Assembly: GCA_963573305.1 (NCBI GenBank)
Contig: OY754337.1
Location: 75,095,094-75,159,093, forward strand
DNA length: 64,000 nucleotides
Source: Pyrrhosoma nymphula
Lineage: Eukaryota; Arthropoda; Insecta; Odonata; Coenagrionidae
Reading direction: 5' to 3'
The notes under the pieces: generated by a model
Told to the model about the DNA's origin: nothing
Database searches by the model: none
What the model saw: the letters and a program-made list of their open reading frames with translations, nothing else
Position numbers and translations under genes: made by a program
In this document: positions 21,686-31,400 of the stretch, piece by piece
Position numbering within the stretch: position 1 is the first letter of the stretch
How the letters are laid out: each line of letters starts with the position of its first letter

Positions 21686-21745
21686 TATTATTGATTATAT
21701 TGAGTATATATATATTTATATATATACTCAATATAATCAATAATA
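21686..21745. repeat. 60-bp AT palindrome
   Basis: Arms of 29 bp around a central TT are reverse complements (tattattgattatattgag against ctcaatataatcaataata). The specific, non-TA part of the arms shows that this is a true palindrome and not merely the TA repeat. Confidence 0.85.
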
Positions 21746-21830
21746 TACATATTATTGATACACCGAAATATTCCAAAACCCGTGTGTGTAATACTATGTG
21801 TTTCTTCTTTTTAGTCGCCCTATTGACGGT

Positions 21831-21878
21831 GTGTGTCTTATTTTATGTATTTGTGGCCAATTGGCGAAAATTTCAAAA

Positions 21879-21880
<2 letters not shown>
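21831..21880 (+). repeat. direct repeat flanking block, copy 2
   Basis: Sister of 21340-21383; it precedes (TA)n microsatellite 3, which in turn borders the 3' end of the LINE. Confidence 0.65.

Positions 21881-21916
<36 letters not shown>
21881..21916. repeat. (TA)n microsatellite 3, at LINE 3' end
   Basis: Thirty-six bp of pure TA immediately beyond the 3' end of the LINE. Confidence 0.95.
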
Positions 21917-21918
<2 letters not shown>

Positions 21919-21984
21919 TTCATTACAGTAATCTACCGGTTAGAGGTAGGTTGTGATGAAAGTCAGAGAATATCCAACGAACTC

Positions 21985-24612
21985 TTACACGTGCTGTGCC
22001 CTTTCTACCTCTTGTATTTCTTTCTTCATCTCAGCATAAGTCCTACCGTTCTTCATCCCGTCCATAAAACCGATTCTCTTCCTTCCCCTTCCCCGCTTAC
22101 CCAACATCCTTCCCTCTATCACGATCTTCAGCAAACCATCGTCCCTCATTACCCCTTCCAGCCACCTACCCTGCCTTCCCCTAATCTCATCTATAAGTTT
22201 CCTCTCCTCGCCCACCATGTCAAGCACTTCCTCATTTGTCTTCCTTTCCGTCCAATGCACCTTCTCCATCCTCCTCCACACCCACATCTCAAAAGCCTTC
22301 AGCCTATTTTCGTCTTCCTTTCTCAAGGTCCACGTTTCCGCCCCATACAACGCCACACTCCATATCAAGCTCTTTACTAGCCTCTTTTTTACATCCTTAC
22401 TTAAGGTCCCCGTCATCAGCTCCCTTCTATTATTGAACGCTTCCTTCGCTAGCGCTATTCTCCTCCTAATGTCTTTGCTACTATGTCCTCTTTCTTCTAG
22501 CGTACTACCCAAGTAATTAAATTGTTCTACTTGCTCCAGTTTGTGACTTCCTACTCTTATCACCAGCTTCGCTTTCTTTGTCCTACCAAATCTCATTACT
22601 TTTGTTTTCCTATTATTTATCTTCATTCCGTATTTCTCACACTGCTTTTCCAGTGCATCTACTAAAGTTTGAAGTCCTTTCGATGACCGACTCACCAACG
22701 CCTGGTCGTCTGCGAATCTAACCGACTTTATCCACTGGCCTCCTACTTTCATTCCCACGTCTAGCTCATCCCATGCCTCTCTTACCATTTCCTCAGCATA
22801 GATGTTAAAAAGTAAAGGCGACAACGGGCACCCTTGCCGCACCCCGCGACCTATAACTGCCCACCCTGATTCACCGTCCGCTACCCTTACCTGAGCCCTC
22901 TGCCCCATATATAAGTTTCGGATGAGTCTCCTATCACGCCAATCTATTCCTATTTTCCCCAGTATCTGCATTAGTTTCTCCCAGTTTACTCTGTCAAACG
23001 CCTTTTCGAAATCTACAAAACAAGCGAAAACATCCTGATTATGCTCTATGTTTCTATCTATAAGTGTCCTCATTACCGCAATCGCATCTCTGGTTCCCCT
23101 CCCCTTCCTAAACCCAAATTGGTCATCGCCTAAATAGCACTTTGCTCTGCTCTCCAACCTTCTATTTAGTATTCTAAGCAACACTTTTGCTGCGTGCGAA
23201 ATTAAACTGATTGTTCTATACTCCTCGCATTCTGACGCTTTCTTCTTCTTCGGGATAGGTATTAATACTGTTTTCACGAAATCCTCTGGCCATACTCCTT
23301 CCTCGTAGATCCTGCGAATAAGTTCGAAAAACGATTTTCTCCCCCTACTACCTAGATTCTTCAGTAGCTCCGAAGGTAGGTTATCGGTTCCCACGGCTTT
23401 TCTACCCTTCATCTCTCTTAGTGCCCTCTCTATTTCACTCTCAAGTACCTCTGGTCCGAGGTTATCTTTATCTATTGTTCCTTCGTCCTCTAGATCTAGG
23501 CTAAGGGGTCTATTCTCGCTGTCATATAGCTCCTCTACGTATTCTCTCCACCTTTCTTGGATATCTTCCTGTTCGATTAATATCTTTCCTGTTTTGTCCT
23601 TAACCTTTGGTATCGCTTGACCTCTCTTACCACCCGATAACATTTTCACCTTGGCGTACAAAGCGCCCACTTCCCCCTCCTCCTGCATCTTTTCCATTTG
23701 CTCACATTGTCCCTTCCACCAGTTTTCTTTTGCCCGATTGGTCACTCGCCTGAGTTTATTATTCAATTCCTTGTACTTCCTCTTCCCTACGTCGGTGTTC
23801 ACGTTTTTCCATATCCTTCTCTCCTCCATTTTCTTTATCATTTCTTCTGTAACCCACTGCTTCTTAACCCTCTTCTTTTCCACCGTTCCTATTGTTTTCT
23901 CTGCCGCTCTTGCGATGCCTGTTTTTATAACCTCCCATCTCTTCTCTATGGTTCCCCTCCGCTTCTCTTCACCTATGTTCTTTTCTACTAGCTCTTGGTA
24001 TTCCCTCTTTTTCAACCCTTTCAATGCTTCAAGGTTCCATCTCTTTATCTTCCTACCTTTACAAAGCCTTTTGAATCTAACTTCACACTTCATCATCACC
24101 AAGTTATGATCCGAGTCCGCATCCGCCCCTGGATAGCTACGAGAGTTTTTTACACTGTTCCTAAATCTCTGCCTCACCATTATATAATCAATTTGGTATC
24201 TCCCAGTGTCACCCGGCATTTTCCATGTGTACCTACGCCTGGGGTGATGTTTAAACCAAGTGTTTGTCACTACTAATTTATTTCTTCTACAAAATTCAAC
24301 TGCCTTTTCCCCGCGATCATTTCTTCTTCCTAGCCCAAACCCTCCCACTTCTAATCCGTCCCTCCCTTCTCCCACCACTGCATTCCAGTCACCCATCACT
24401 ATCAGGTTTTTCTTCCCCGGCACTTCTCTAATTATTTCTTCTACTTGCTCGTACACCTCTTCCACCTCTTCCTCCCTATGGTTGCTCGTAGGCATGTATA
24501 CCTGGACCAGTACGAAATTCGTCGGGCGTGCTTTTATTTCTACCACTAGTATCCTGTCGTTCACCTGTTCAATGTTTACCACCCTCAGTCCCAACTTTGT
24601 GTTCAGTACCAT
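21985..24612 (-). CDS. LINE endonuclease (C-terminal part) and reverse transcriptase
   Basis: This frame of 875 codons carries most of the LINE protein, which nicks target DNA and copies the element RNA at the nick. Residues 1-180 complete the exonuclease-endonuclease-phosphatase fold: GDWNA at 74-78, IDYI at 141-144 and SDHN at 167-170, the last two holding catalytic Asp and His. The reverse transcriptase follows: a PIPKKKKASECEEYR-type motif near 452-466, QFGFRKGRGT at 498-507, FVDFEKAFD at 532-540 with the first catalytic Asp, GVRQGCPLSP at 590-599, and FADD at 633-636 with the other two. A thumb and C-terminal region with YLG, LYGAETW and FEMWVWRRM follow. There are no internal stops, so the copy is recent. 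The upstream codons, with the rest of the endonuclease, are in 24615-25082, separated by a frameshifting 23-bp insertion. The Met start used here is therefore artificial. Long frames on the plus strand (for example 23651-24109) are its shadows. Confidence 0.88.
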   Translation of the reverse strand: MVLNTKLGLRVVNIEQVNDRILVVEIKARPTNFVLVQVYMPTSNHREEEVEEVYEQVEEIIREVPGKKNLIVMGDWNAVVGEGRDGLEVGGFGLGRRNDRGEKAVEFCRRNKLVVTNTWFKHHPRRRYTWKMPGDTGRYQIDYIMVRQRFRNSVKNSRSYPGADADSDHNLVMMKCEVRFKRLCKGRKIKRWNLEALKGLKKREYQELVEKNIGEEKRRGTIEKRWEVIKTGIARAAEKTIGTVEKKRVKKQWVTEEMIKKMEERRIWKNVNTDVGKRKYKELNNKLRRVTNRAKENWWKGQCEQMEKMQEEGEVGALYAKVKMLSGGKRGQAIPKVKDKTGKILIEQEDIQERWREYVEELYDSENRPLSLDLEDEGTIDKDNLGPEVLESEIERALREMKGRKAVGTDNLPSELLKNLGSRGRKSFFELIRRIYEEGVWPEDFVKTVLIPIPKKKKASECEEYRTISLISHAAKVLLRILNRRLESRAKCYLGDDQFGFRKGRGTRDAIAVMRTLIDRNIEHNQDVFACFVDFEKAFDRVNWEKLMQILGKIGIDWRDRRLIRNLYMGQRAQVRVADGESGWAVIGRGVRQGCPLSPLLFNIYAEEMVREAWDELDVGMKVGGQWIKSVRFADDQALVSRSSKGLQTLVDALEKQCEKYGMKINNRKTKVMRFGRTKKAKLVIRVGSHKLEQVEQFNYLGSTLEERGHSSKDIRRRIALAKEAFNNRRELMTGTLSKDVKKRLVKSLIWSVALYGAETWTLRKEDENRLKAFEMWVWRRMEKVHWTERKTNEEVLDMVGEERKLIDEIRGRQGRWLEGVMRDDGLLKIVIEGRMLGKRGRGRKRIGFMDGMKNGRTYAEMKKEIQEVERAQHV

Positions 24613-24614
24613 GC

Positions 24615-25082
24615 CTACTCTCTGTTGACTCTCATCATGACATGCAGTTGACTCTCATCTCCCCCACTATAGATCACCCTGTAGTTATCACTCCAATAGT
24701 CCCCGCTATCCTTCCATCTAACCTCGCACAATCCCAAAGCATCTATTTTTCCTTTTTCCATTTCCTGCTTAATATTTTCAAGCTTCCCGGCCCTCATCAT
24801 GGTCCTTACGTTCCAAGTTCCTATTTTTACCAATGTTTTCCTCCTACTCTTCCTCTTTTTCTTCTTCTTCTCCCTCCTTTCCCTTGTATCTTCTGATGAT
24901 GATGATTCTGATTCTGTGCAAGGATTTCGTGTGATGACGACCGCGGAGGCCTTGCCTCCCCCGCTGCCGGGCACGACACCCGCCCTAGTGGGCGGCGTCC
25001 CGTAGTTGCCAGGAATCAATTCTCTTTGAATGACTTTCATGTTCTGGGAGGAGATAGTTGAGAGGTATCCCACGCGACTCAA
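24615..25082 (-). CDS. LINE endonuclease, N-terminal part
   Basis: The 155 codons begin at a Met in a plausible leader. Residues 55-85 form a Ser/Glu then Lys/Arg-rich linker with a string of lysines, perhaps for nucleic-acid binding or nuclear entry. The endonuclease fold starts with KIGTWNVRT at 87-94 (catalytic Asn 91) and LCEVRW at 118-123 (metal-binding Glu 120). The frame continues correctly to residue 145 (GGDESQ) and then runs into ten foreign codons and a stop because of the 23-bp insertion. Together with the downstream frame it makes one protein of about 1030 residues. Codon use and divergence look the same on both sides, so the break is recent. Confidence 0.8.
   Translation of the reverse strand: MSRVGYLSTISSQNMKVIQRELIPGNYGTPPTRAGVVPGSGGGKASAVVITRNPCTESESSSSEDTRERREKKKKKRKSRRKTLVKIGTWNVRTMMRAGKLENIKQEMEKGKIDALGLCEVRWKDSGDYWSDNYRVIYSGGDESQLHVMMRVNRE
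24624..24659. repeat. 13-bp direct repeat with 10-bp filler breaking the LINE frame
   Basis: The plus-strand string gttgactctcatc occurs at 24624-24636 and 24647-24659 with ten bases between. Removing one unit plus filler (23 bp) leaves the endonuclease frame open across the junction. A short duplication with filler is the usual mark of end-joining repair of a staggered break. Confidence 0.85.
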
Positions 25083-25256
25083 CGGTATTTTTAACGTGAC
25101 ACCATCACGGAACTACCTTTCGTCTGGCTCCTACCCTTCGACCTATCTGGCATGGGTGGCCCTACCAGGAGCAATGTACTTGCTCCTGCCAGTCCAGCTC
25201 TAGGGGTCATTGGAACGCACAAGCCCTTCCACCACGTCAAGGTCGTAGTTCAAGGA

Positions 25257-25260
<4 letters not shown>

Positions 25261-25297
<37 letters not shown>
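25261..25297. repeat. (TA)n microsatellite 4, at LINE 5' end
   Basis: Thirty-seven bp of pure TA next to the 5' end of the LINE. Confidence 0.95.
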
Positions 25298-25298
<1 letters not shown>

Positions 25299-25326
25299 CT
25301 TTGCCACAGGTGGGGCGGAATTAAAT

Positions 25327-25362
25327 ACGAAGAGCGGGGAGAGACCTCTCCCCGCTCTTCGT
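25327..25362. repeat. perfect 17-bp GC-rich inverted repeat
   Basis: Positions 25327-25343 (acgaagagcggggagag) and 25346-25362 are exact reverse complements with a 2-bp centre. The right arm leads straight into a pyrimidine-rich minisatellite. Confidence 0.9.
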
Positions 25363-25459
25363 CTTTCCCCTCCTTCCCCTCTTACACCTTCCTCTCTCCC
25401 TCTTTCCCCTCCTTCCCCTCTTACACCTTCGTCTCCCCCTCTTTCCCCTCCCATACCTC
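25363..25459 (+). repeat. 39-bp pyrimidine minisatellite, about 2.4 units
   Basis: The unit ctttcccctccttcccctct, then tacacctt, starts at 25363, 25402 and 25441. The strand asymmetry (nearly all C and T) could allow triplex formation. Confidence 0.85.
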
Positions 25460-25631
25460 AATCTCTATTCTTTTCTTCATTCCTACTTTAAACCTTGAGA
25501 AAGGTGGAGCTAGTCTTCATCGAAATATCGGAAGTTTTTATTTGTAAGTGTTCTTTTTTCCGTGTGTATATTTTTATCGGCTACCCTCTTGGTATATTGT
25601 ATATTTATCACCCGAGTGATTCTCCTGGAAG

Positions 25632-25632
<1 letters not shown>

Positions 25633-25686
<54 letters not shown>
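25633..25686. repeat. (TA)n microsatellite 5, right edge of the nest
   Basis: Fifty-four bp of pure TA between the nest and the resumed repeat X. Confidence 0.95.
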
Positions 25687-25688
<2 letters not shown>

Positions 25689-25740
25689 AACATGTTCTCC
25701 AATATTATTAGGGAAATATCTAGCTCAAACTACCTTAAGC
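25687..25740 (+). repeat. repeat X, copy 2, right end
   Basis: The blocks atgttctcc, ttagggaaatatct and gctcaaactaccttaag correspond to 46253-46300 of copy 3, completing the copy that begins at 20566. Confidence 0.55.
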
Positions 25741-26498
25741 TGCAGTCTTCCTTCACACTACACATCCACGTCATGCCTTTCCTCAACTCACCAAATATTT
25801 TAGCTTCCTTGCGTAAATTCCAAAATTATTCTTCTCTATTACCGTCACACGTACCACTGCAATTCCTCACGTTTATTACGGCATTCACCTTCCTATTCCC
25901 ATTGAATACTTTTTCTGCCCCCTTTTATTGCAATCTCCAAAGTTAACGTGCTTTTCTTCTTCCATCCACCATAATTATCACCGTCTTAATCTCCTCAACT
26001 TAGCACCTTTGTCTACCATTCTTCAAGCCCCTATCTCAGATGGGTGAAAATGCGCAACACATTTTGCCTCGAAGGCCAGGTTTCTGAGCCGTTGCTCCAG
26101 TATTCCGCGCTATCAGTCCCCCTCACCTCGCTCACAAAAGAATCTTTCTGTAATCCTAGTCTTTTTTTTAATTACTCTAGTTACTTCCTAGTCATTTTTT
26201 TACCTTTCACAAATTCCCTTTGGGATAATTGTCGTTGCAATTTTATCAGCAGTGGCCCAATTCTGCGTCTTATTTTCTCCTGCACATAAATTCTGTGTTA
26301 CATCATGCATAAAGGCATTGCCTTCACTATTGTGTGTTTCATTATTAAGGGTATTTTTATGGGAACAAGTAGGGAGTTGAAAAAAGATTTAATACATTCC
26401 TGACGAATGCTTAGGGTGAATTCTTCTCCTGATTTCCATCGGGTTTAATTGGAAAGAATCACCTGAGTCGGTTCTTTTTGCCAATTTAACCCGGTGAT
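25741..26498. other. pyrimidine-rich sequence, no gene recognised
   Basis: Plus-strand frames (25692-25946, 26044-26289) are Ser/Leu/Phe-rich without motifs, as expected from a C/T-biased strand. Confidence 0.35.
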
Positions 26499-26930
26499 CT
26501 ACATCTACATACTACCCCGCAAGCCGCCTCAATAGGCGTGTGGCGGGGGATGTTAGGACACCAGCCGTTTACATATAAAATGGAAACGCTCTAATGAAAT
26601 TACGCCTAGCATTTATTGAAGTCCCTTATTGTTCGGGGGAAAAACGAATTCCCATACCTATCCGTTCGGCGAAATATCTCTCTTAATTTATCGTTTCTGT
26701 TGGACCTGGAAATATAGTGGGGTTCTAATATGATGTTCTCCGTGTCGCTCTTAAAGATATCTATTCTCAATTGTTCAAGCAATCTAAGCCTAGCACGCAG
26801 CCTCCGAATCTCTAACGGCTCCCAGCGTAATTCGTTTAACATCTGTGTAACGCTGTCTGTACGCCCGTAGCAGTTTTTGACGAATCGCGCAGCTATCCTC
26901 TGTATTTTATCCCGAGTGATAATCCCGAGA
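26499..26930 (-). mobile_element. family-B-like LINE 3' end, 5'-truncated
   Basis: The minus-strand 3' terminus reads gtagtatgtagatgtagatc after a conserved cgccacacgcctattgaggc-type block, matching the ending at 18020-18075. It contains an open C-terminal coding remnant. Confidence 0.7.
26606..26926 (-). pseudogene. LINE reverse-transcriptase C-terminus
   Basis: About 106 open codons to a natural-looking stop. The reading begins DKIQRIAARFVKNCYGRTDS, continues with TQMLNELRWEPLEIRRLRAR, then LRLLEQLRIDIF, and ends with GNSFFPRTIRDFNKC. The motifs 'IQ.RAARF', 'L.WepL..RR' and 'sFFPRTirdWN' are the C-terminal signature of CR1/L2-like LINEs; the usual Trp of RDWN is Phe here. The element lacks the endonuclease and catalytic domain, so it is dead, but the lack of stops implies moderate age. 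Confidence 0.75.
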
Positions 26931-28213
26931 AGAATTTTCAGTAGGGAGTTGGTTTTTCGTTGGTCTTAATAATGGTTTTTTACGGGGTTCCCTCATTTTA
27001 ATCGTCACTCTCCTGCAGCCAGACTCTTTATTTGCTGCTACTTTATTGAGAACCGGGCACTTGCTGATTCCTGGCTCTTTCGTCTGGCTCCTTCCCTTCC
27101 AGCAGTTTATTTTCATGGTTGAGCTGAATGCGATAGCCCCTATTCTAAGGGTCGAGAAATGGGAGAAAACATGTGAAAAAAGATAATAATTCGGACCTCT
27201 TAGCCTATTTGGAAAGTTATATATCTTGTCATTTTATGGAGTAACTCGAATCTTTAAATCATGCGACAAGGCTTTGGCAAGTTAAAAGCATATCCCTGGC
27301 TAATTATGAACATGATAATTTGGAGGTCTCTTTGGTAGAAAATAACTTCAATTTTTATGACTCATTCTTCTTTATTTTTTGTTTTCCTGTCAACTACATA
27401 GGTACTATAGGTTTAATAATGGAAGCCGTGATGAATTAGAAATGAACACTATTAAAACAGTTTAAATTTATTAGGAGAAAATTTCAATATTCTTTCAGTC
27501 ACAGAGGGATCGTAGCAAGGAATAAGGGCATCAATGCAAAATATCCCCATAATTTTATATCACATTTAATCGGACAATTCGATTTGGTTTGGTTGATTAT
27601 TTGAAGAGGTGCCCGACATATGAGGAATTTTGCGCAATTAGATTGGATAGGAGAGGATTATTTCGGGAATGGAGGAAGGATGGAAAAAAAACCCGGAGTC
27701 GGTATTAGCCTGCTCTAAATAAAAGGCGCCAAGGGTTCACAAGATGAACGTCCCATCCTACGGACAGCCTAATATCTTAGAATTGCTCCCCAAAAATTAG
27801 TCTGGTAGAAATCGGGTTTCCGTTTAAAAATCTCTGCCGCTGTTGAAGTATGAACCCGGATGCTTTGGGGTAAGAAACCTACCTCACCTACCTCCGATTC
27901 GTTTTCTTTGCTGTGAATTTATAGGTACTTCATATCTAGTGTTCCTATGCATTCTCTTCGCCAATTCAGTTTGAAACATGAAAAGATCCTCCCTCTCCTG
28001 GGCCATGTTTGCGACATTCATTGTCTAGTTTCCCCCAGGTGTTTTTTTCGTTAATATTTTAATGCTAGTTATTTCATAGTCAATAATACTCGGGTATCAG
28101 TGAGCTCTTGAGTTATGGCTACCGACGATAGCAACAATAACCACGTCATGTATTACGGTTCCGAAATGACCATGAATCGATGACGAATCCTGAAAACCTA
28201 AATATACCTTCCT
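26931..28213. other. unassigned sequence
   Basis: A minus-strand frame of 69 codons (26907-27116) contains a gggaaggagccagacgaaag string also found, in part, in the 5' leader of the LINE (25110-25130), perhaps a trace of another LINE leader. The rest has no recognised content. Confidence 0.3.
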
Positions 28214-28227
28214 ATATATCTATATAG

Positions 28228-28456
28228 AGGGAGCGTGGTGGCCTAGTGGGTAGAGCGCTGATCGAAGGGTCCCGGGTTCAAATCCGGGTGAAGCCTTTGG
28301 ACGCCCCCGGCATCCTCGGAGTGCGAGGCGGCCCAGGGAAAGGATCTGCCCCCCCTACCCTGAATGTGTGAAATTCACACGCCTGTGGCTTAGTCCGGGA
28401 TGAGCTCTACCCTCAACTATCCAAACCAACCTTCGGGTTGAATCACTGAGTGAGTG
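28228..28456 (+). mobile_element. tRNA-derived SINE, family A, copy 1
   Basis: The head has an A box (tggcctagtgggtagagcg, about 28238) and the B box GGTTCAAATCC at 28275-28285 with a paired CCCGG/CCGGG stem. The body (acgcccccggcatcctcgg, gtgtgaaattcacacgcc, ccaaccttcgggttgaatca) is shared with the minus-strand copy at 55678-55917, which proves an interspersed family. The string atatatcta lies at 28214-28222 and 28457-28465 and may be the target duplication, though it is AT-rich. Polymerase III transcription is expected from the boxes. Confidence 0.8.
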
Positions 28457-28465
28457 ATATATCTA

Positions 28466-30842
28466 AATATTACATTGAACCTTGATATTTTGTCAACTTG
28501 CGATGTTTTCAATGAATGTTTGAATAATATTACATCAAAATTCCTGTATTTTATTATGGTATGCGGAAAAAATAGTAACCGATTTAAAGTCCTAAACTCA
28601 AAATAAGTCAGGTGTATTAAATGGTCGAGGAATCAACAAAATGACGCTATTTCTATTTCCCAGACAGTACTACCCTGCGTACAAAAAACTTTACTCTCGT
28701 CCAAGTGACCCTAGCTGGTAATTCTAAATACTCCAACGACAAGTTCACCGAGAAAGTGAAAAATAAATGACATTACCCTCTTGTTAGACCACAGGCCGTG
28801 TACGCCGCAAGTGTTTGGGATATTCTACAGAATTATTTAACCAACTGAACAAAATGCGAAGAACAACCATGTACTTCCTTAAAACTATTGAATAAGAGAA
28901 AGCAGAATGTGTTACTCACAGCTGATTGAAGGATTAGGCTGGAAGGATCGAAGAGTGCAAGCGAGTCATATATCTCTATAAATGTTCTATTCACACGAGT
29001 TCCACATTGACCGGAAGGATATTGAAAGCTTTCCATTCAAGACTTTGAAGTTAGCGCGGATCGGACATATCAACGCACTTTAGCGCACACAAACGACGTT
29101 GATTGGAACCATATGCGTTGTCGAAGCGTTAGGTTATATGCCGACAGAAATATAGCATACTGCGGTTACACAACTGTCACGGACGAACTGTTTGTTTGTA
29201 GTTATCGAACTCGTTCAAAATAAGTACTTAGAAACGTAATCTTTTAACCACAGAGTAATTAAAAACTTAATAATATCAATGATTGATGCCTTTACGGAAA
29301 ATCAACATAAAAGCAGTAGTCAATAATGCGATTATCGACGTTCTTTTGTTGTTTAGCGCTCATCAACCCTGCACCCGATCTGTTTTGAAGTGCGCTACCA
29401 TAATACGCAGGGTCTGAATCACGAATGGATGGCAAGTGCGCTGTTATGTTACGAAGCGATTAGCGCACTAGAGAGAATGGAAATCTCCCATTATTACACC
29501 CTCACGGCACATGCAGAAAACAATCCATACATGTCGGTATCGGGGACGCGGCAGTTAATTTTACGTCAATACACCTGAGTTGGCGGGTAATAATTTGCGG
29601 CCGTTGCGATTCACCGTGTCTTCAATATAGAATCTTTGGAAGTCAGTGTCAACATGCATAGCTTGGAAACGGTGAAGTCAAGGAGTTCAGGTCCACACAA
29701 CTTGAACAATCCAACGAAGTCATGGCATTTCCAGGTCCCGCAGCGCGGAGCCGAGCAGCGACGCGCGATCGAAAAATGGAATTTATTTTCGGAGTCACCA
29801 ACATTTTCTTAATGTTATTTTCAGAATAACCTTAAGATGTCTTCAATTAATACTCTGTATAAGTAACTCCGCGCACATATTCGTAAAGCCAATTAAAATG
29901 ACTACTTTAGGTGAAATTTTGCCTGAAAAAAGCGTCCGCCATTTTGTGACGTGATAGCACACAAATATCAGCGATAATCTCTTAAAGTAATGCATAGTAC
30001 AGGGAAAGCACCAGTATGACAGATGATATTGTTTTTCATTCCATTAAAATCTTTCCAAAACTCCACTATCCGCTTAAGTTTTAAGTTTCGAAAAAAAATC
30101 AGAACGGGCGTTTATTTTTTTATTTTGGTCATGTTTGAGCCACCGTATCTAAGAAACGGGTAGAACCTATGACAAATGACTTAATATTTCATAATAAGTT
30201 ATCTTTTAGTATATATTCCAAGTTTGAAGTCTTTATCTAAAAAAAATAATGTTGAACTTTTGTCCGGCATTTTTCCATTTCCGACCACTGTGCATCGCGG
30301 TGCTTGCGCTGTCATTTACGGTGCCCGCCGCCCTTCCGGAGATTCCGAAGCCACTTCACCCGTTCAACCATAGACAGAGAGGTACATATTAATGGCCTAT
30401 CACAGGCTCTTTTCAATTAGATGCGTTCATCGTATTTATTATGGTTTCTCGGTGAGTGAGGGCTAATATCTGCAGTTATGCTGGAAACTTCACCACTTAT
30501 ATTTGAATTCGCGCCAATAAATATCGCAAGATGAATGTTTTTTGGCTTAAAAAGACAGGTAAAGACGACTTCTTTCGTCTGACATGATAATCAGCCCGAC
30601 ATCACATTGGAATTGTGAGATGAACAGCGTTGAAATTTTCGCTAAAGCATTAAATATCTGCCATTCACCGCAGGAGTTCACCAGCGCCTAACGCTTTCAC
30701 GACGCGGACTCAAGGCCATGATCGCATGTTAATCTTATGCCAAATAGAACGAGACCATGTTTATTTTGATAATGATATTAATCGAGAAGTTATATATAGT
30801 TGGACTTGATCACCCTGCAATCGTTTTTCGCAGTTTCCGTCC
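28466..30842. other. unassigned sequence
   Basis: Frames are at most 69 codons (28833-29036 minus, 29390-29578 plus), without recognised domains. GC-richer patches occur at 29580-29780 and 30290-30360. Confidence 0.3.
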
Positions 30843-30970
30843 TTGTACCCCATTGGTTCTCGCGTTTCCTCGGCGTCTCGAATCATGCTGCTCGGCTCTT
30901 GGGATGCCCTCTGCGTTGTGTCGTCATTTGTTGACAATATTTTATCCAGCCAACCAGCTGGCGTCTTCAA
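30843..30970 (-). ncRNA. Penelope-type terminal sequence with decayed hammerhead (motif j)
   Basis: Minus strand, 30970 downward: TTGAAGA, a strong stem II CCAGC..GGCTGG, then ATAAAATATTGTC at 30933-30945, where the expected GAA has been lost. Downstream comes gacgacacaacgcagagggc, whose pattern (acaacgc-g-gggca-cc) parallels the downstream parts of motifs h, i and k. Two core changes imply it cannot cleave. Confidence 0.45.
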
Positions 30971-31319
30971 GTCTGAAGTGTCGATTGAAATTCTCGATCC
31001 ATCGTATAATGGGGTTCGCAAAGTCGTACCTATCTCCTAATTGAGAAACTTTTTTCAATAGAAGACAAAGCAACGCGCATGGAATTCCGAAAGTCCAACT
31101 GGTCCTTGTTTTTGAAAATGTATCCACGACAAAAGAGAGGTTCAGTCGTTCGTTCATCTGAGATGCCGGGTATGAGAAATTCTTCTTCCTCGAATCGTTC
31201 CCGACTCCTGAATAAACAGAGCTAGATAGTAAACCTACCAAAACACACCTCCCTTTTCATTCCTATTTTTTTAACAATTTGATTTCCTTCTATCACGTAG
31301 AGGCGAACGAAGTTGGCGC

Positions 31320-31400
31320 CTGAAGAGGCCTGCTGGAACGCAGGAGAAACTGTTGTCACAAAACAACGACGCGGTGAGACACCCGAAAGAATGCAGCTTT
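31320..31400 (+). ncRNA. hammerhead-like motif h with Penelope-type downstream block
   Basis: Core at 31320-31357: CTGAAGA, GG, stem II CCTGC/GCAGG with loop TGGAAC, one A, GAA, stem III AC/GT with loop TGTT, C17. The following aaaacaacgacgcggtgaga, then cacccgaaag, is shared with motif i (complement of 39430-39480) and with 44700-44725, so at least three copies belong to one family. The conserved core is complete, but stem I is weak. Confidence 0.6.

Larger units (their letters stand above)
21918..25260 (-). mobile_element. near-full-length LINE (endonuclease plus reverse transcriptase)
   Basis: The element is about 3.34 kb, with one long reading frame (interrupted once), a 5' leader of about 180 bp (25083-25260, minus orientation) and a short 3' region. 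Its 3' end is fixed by comparison with the truncated copy at 57602, where shared sequence starts at the same place (attcat--cagtaatctaccgg). Both ends meet pure (TA)n tracts, so target duplications cannot be separated from the microsatellite. Size and domain order fit RTE-like or related apurinic-endonuclease LINEs; the clade is not resolved by eye. Confidence 0.85.
21112..25686. other. 4.6-kb nest of insertions in a (TA)n tract splitting repeat X
   Basis: Repeat X ends at 21111 with aaatttatgtg and resumes at about 25687 with atgttctcc, matching the continuous aaatttgaatatggtctcc in copy 3. Between them lie, in order, a fold-back element, a tRNA-like sequence, an AT palindrome, a directly repeated flank and the LINE, most of them bordered by (TA)n runs. 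The simplest reading is an expanded TA microsatellite used repeatedly as an insertion site. Confidence 0.6.

Noticed and set aside
23651..24109. 152-codon plus-strand frame, with other plus-strand frames between 21.5 and 24.9 kb
   Set aside because: They are antisense to the LINE reading frame, rich in Ser, Pro, Phe and Leu, and have no domain. They are shadows of the purine-rich LINE coding strand.
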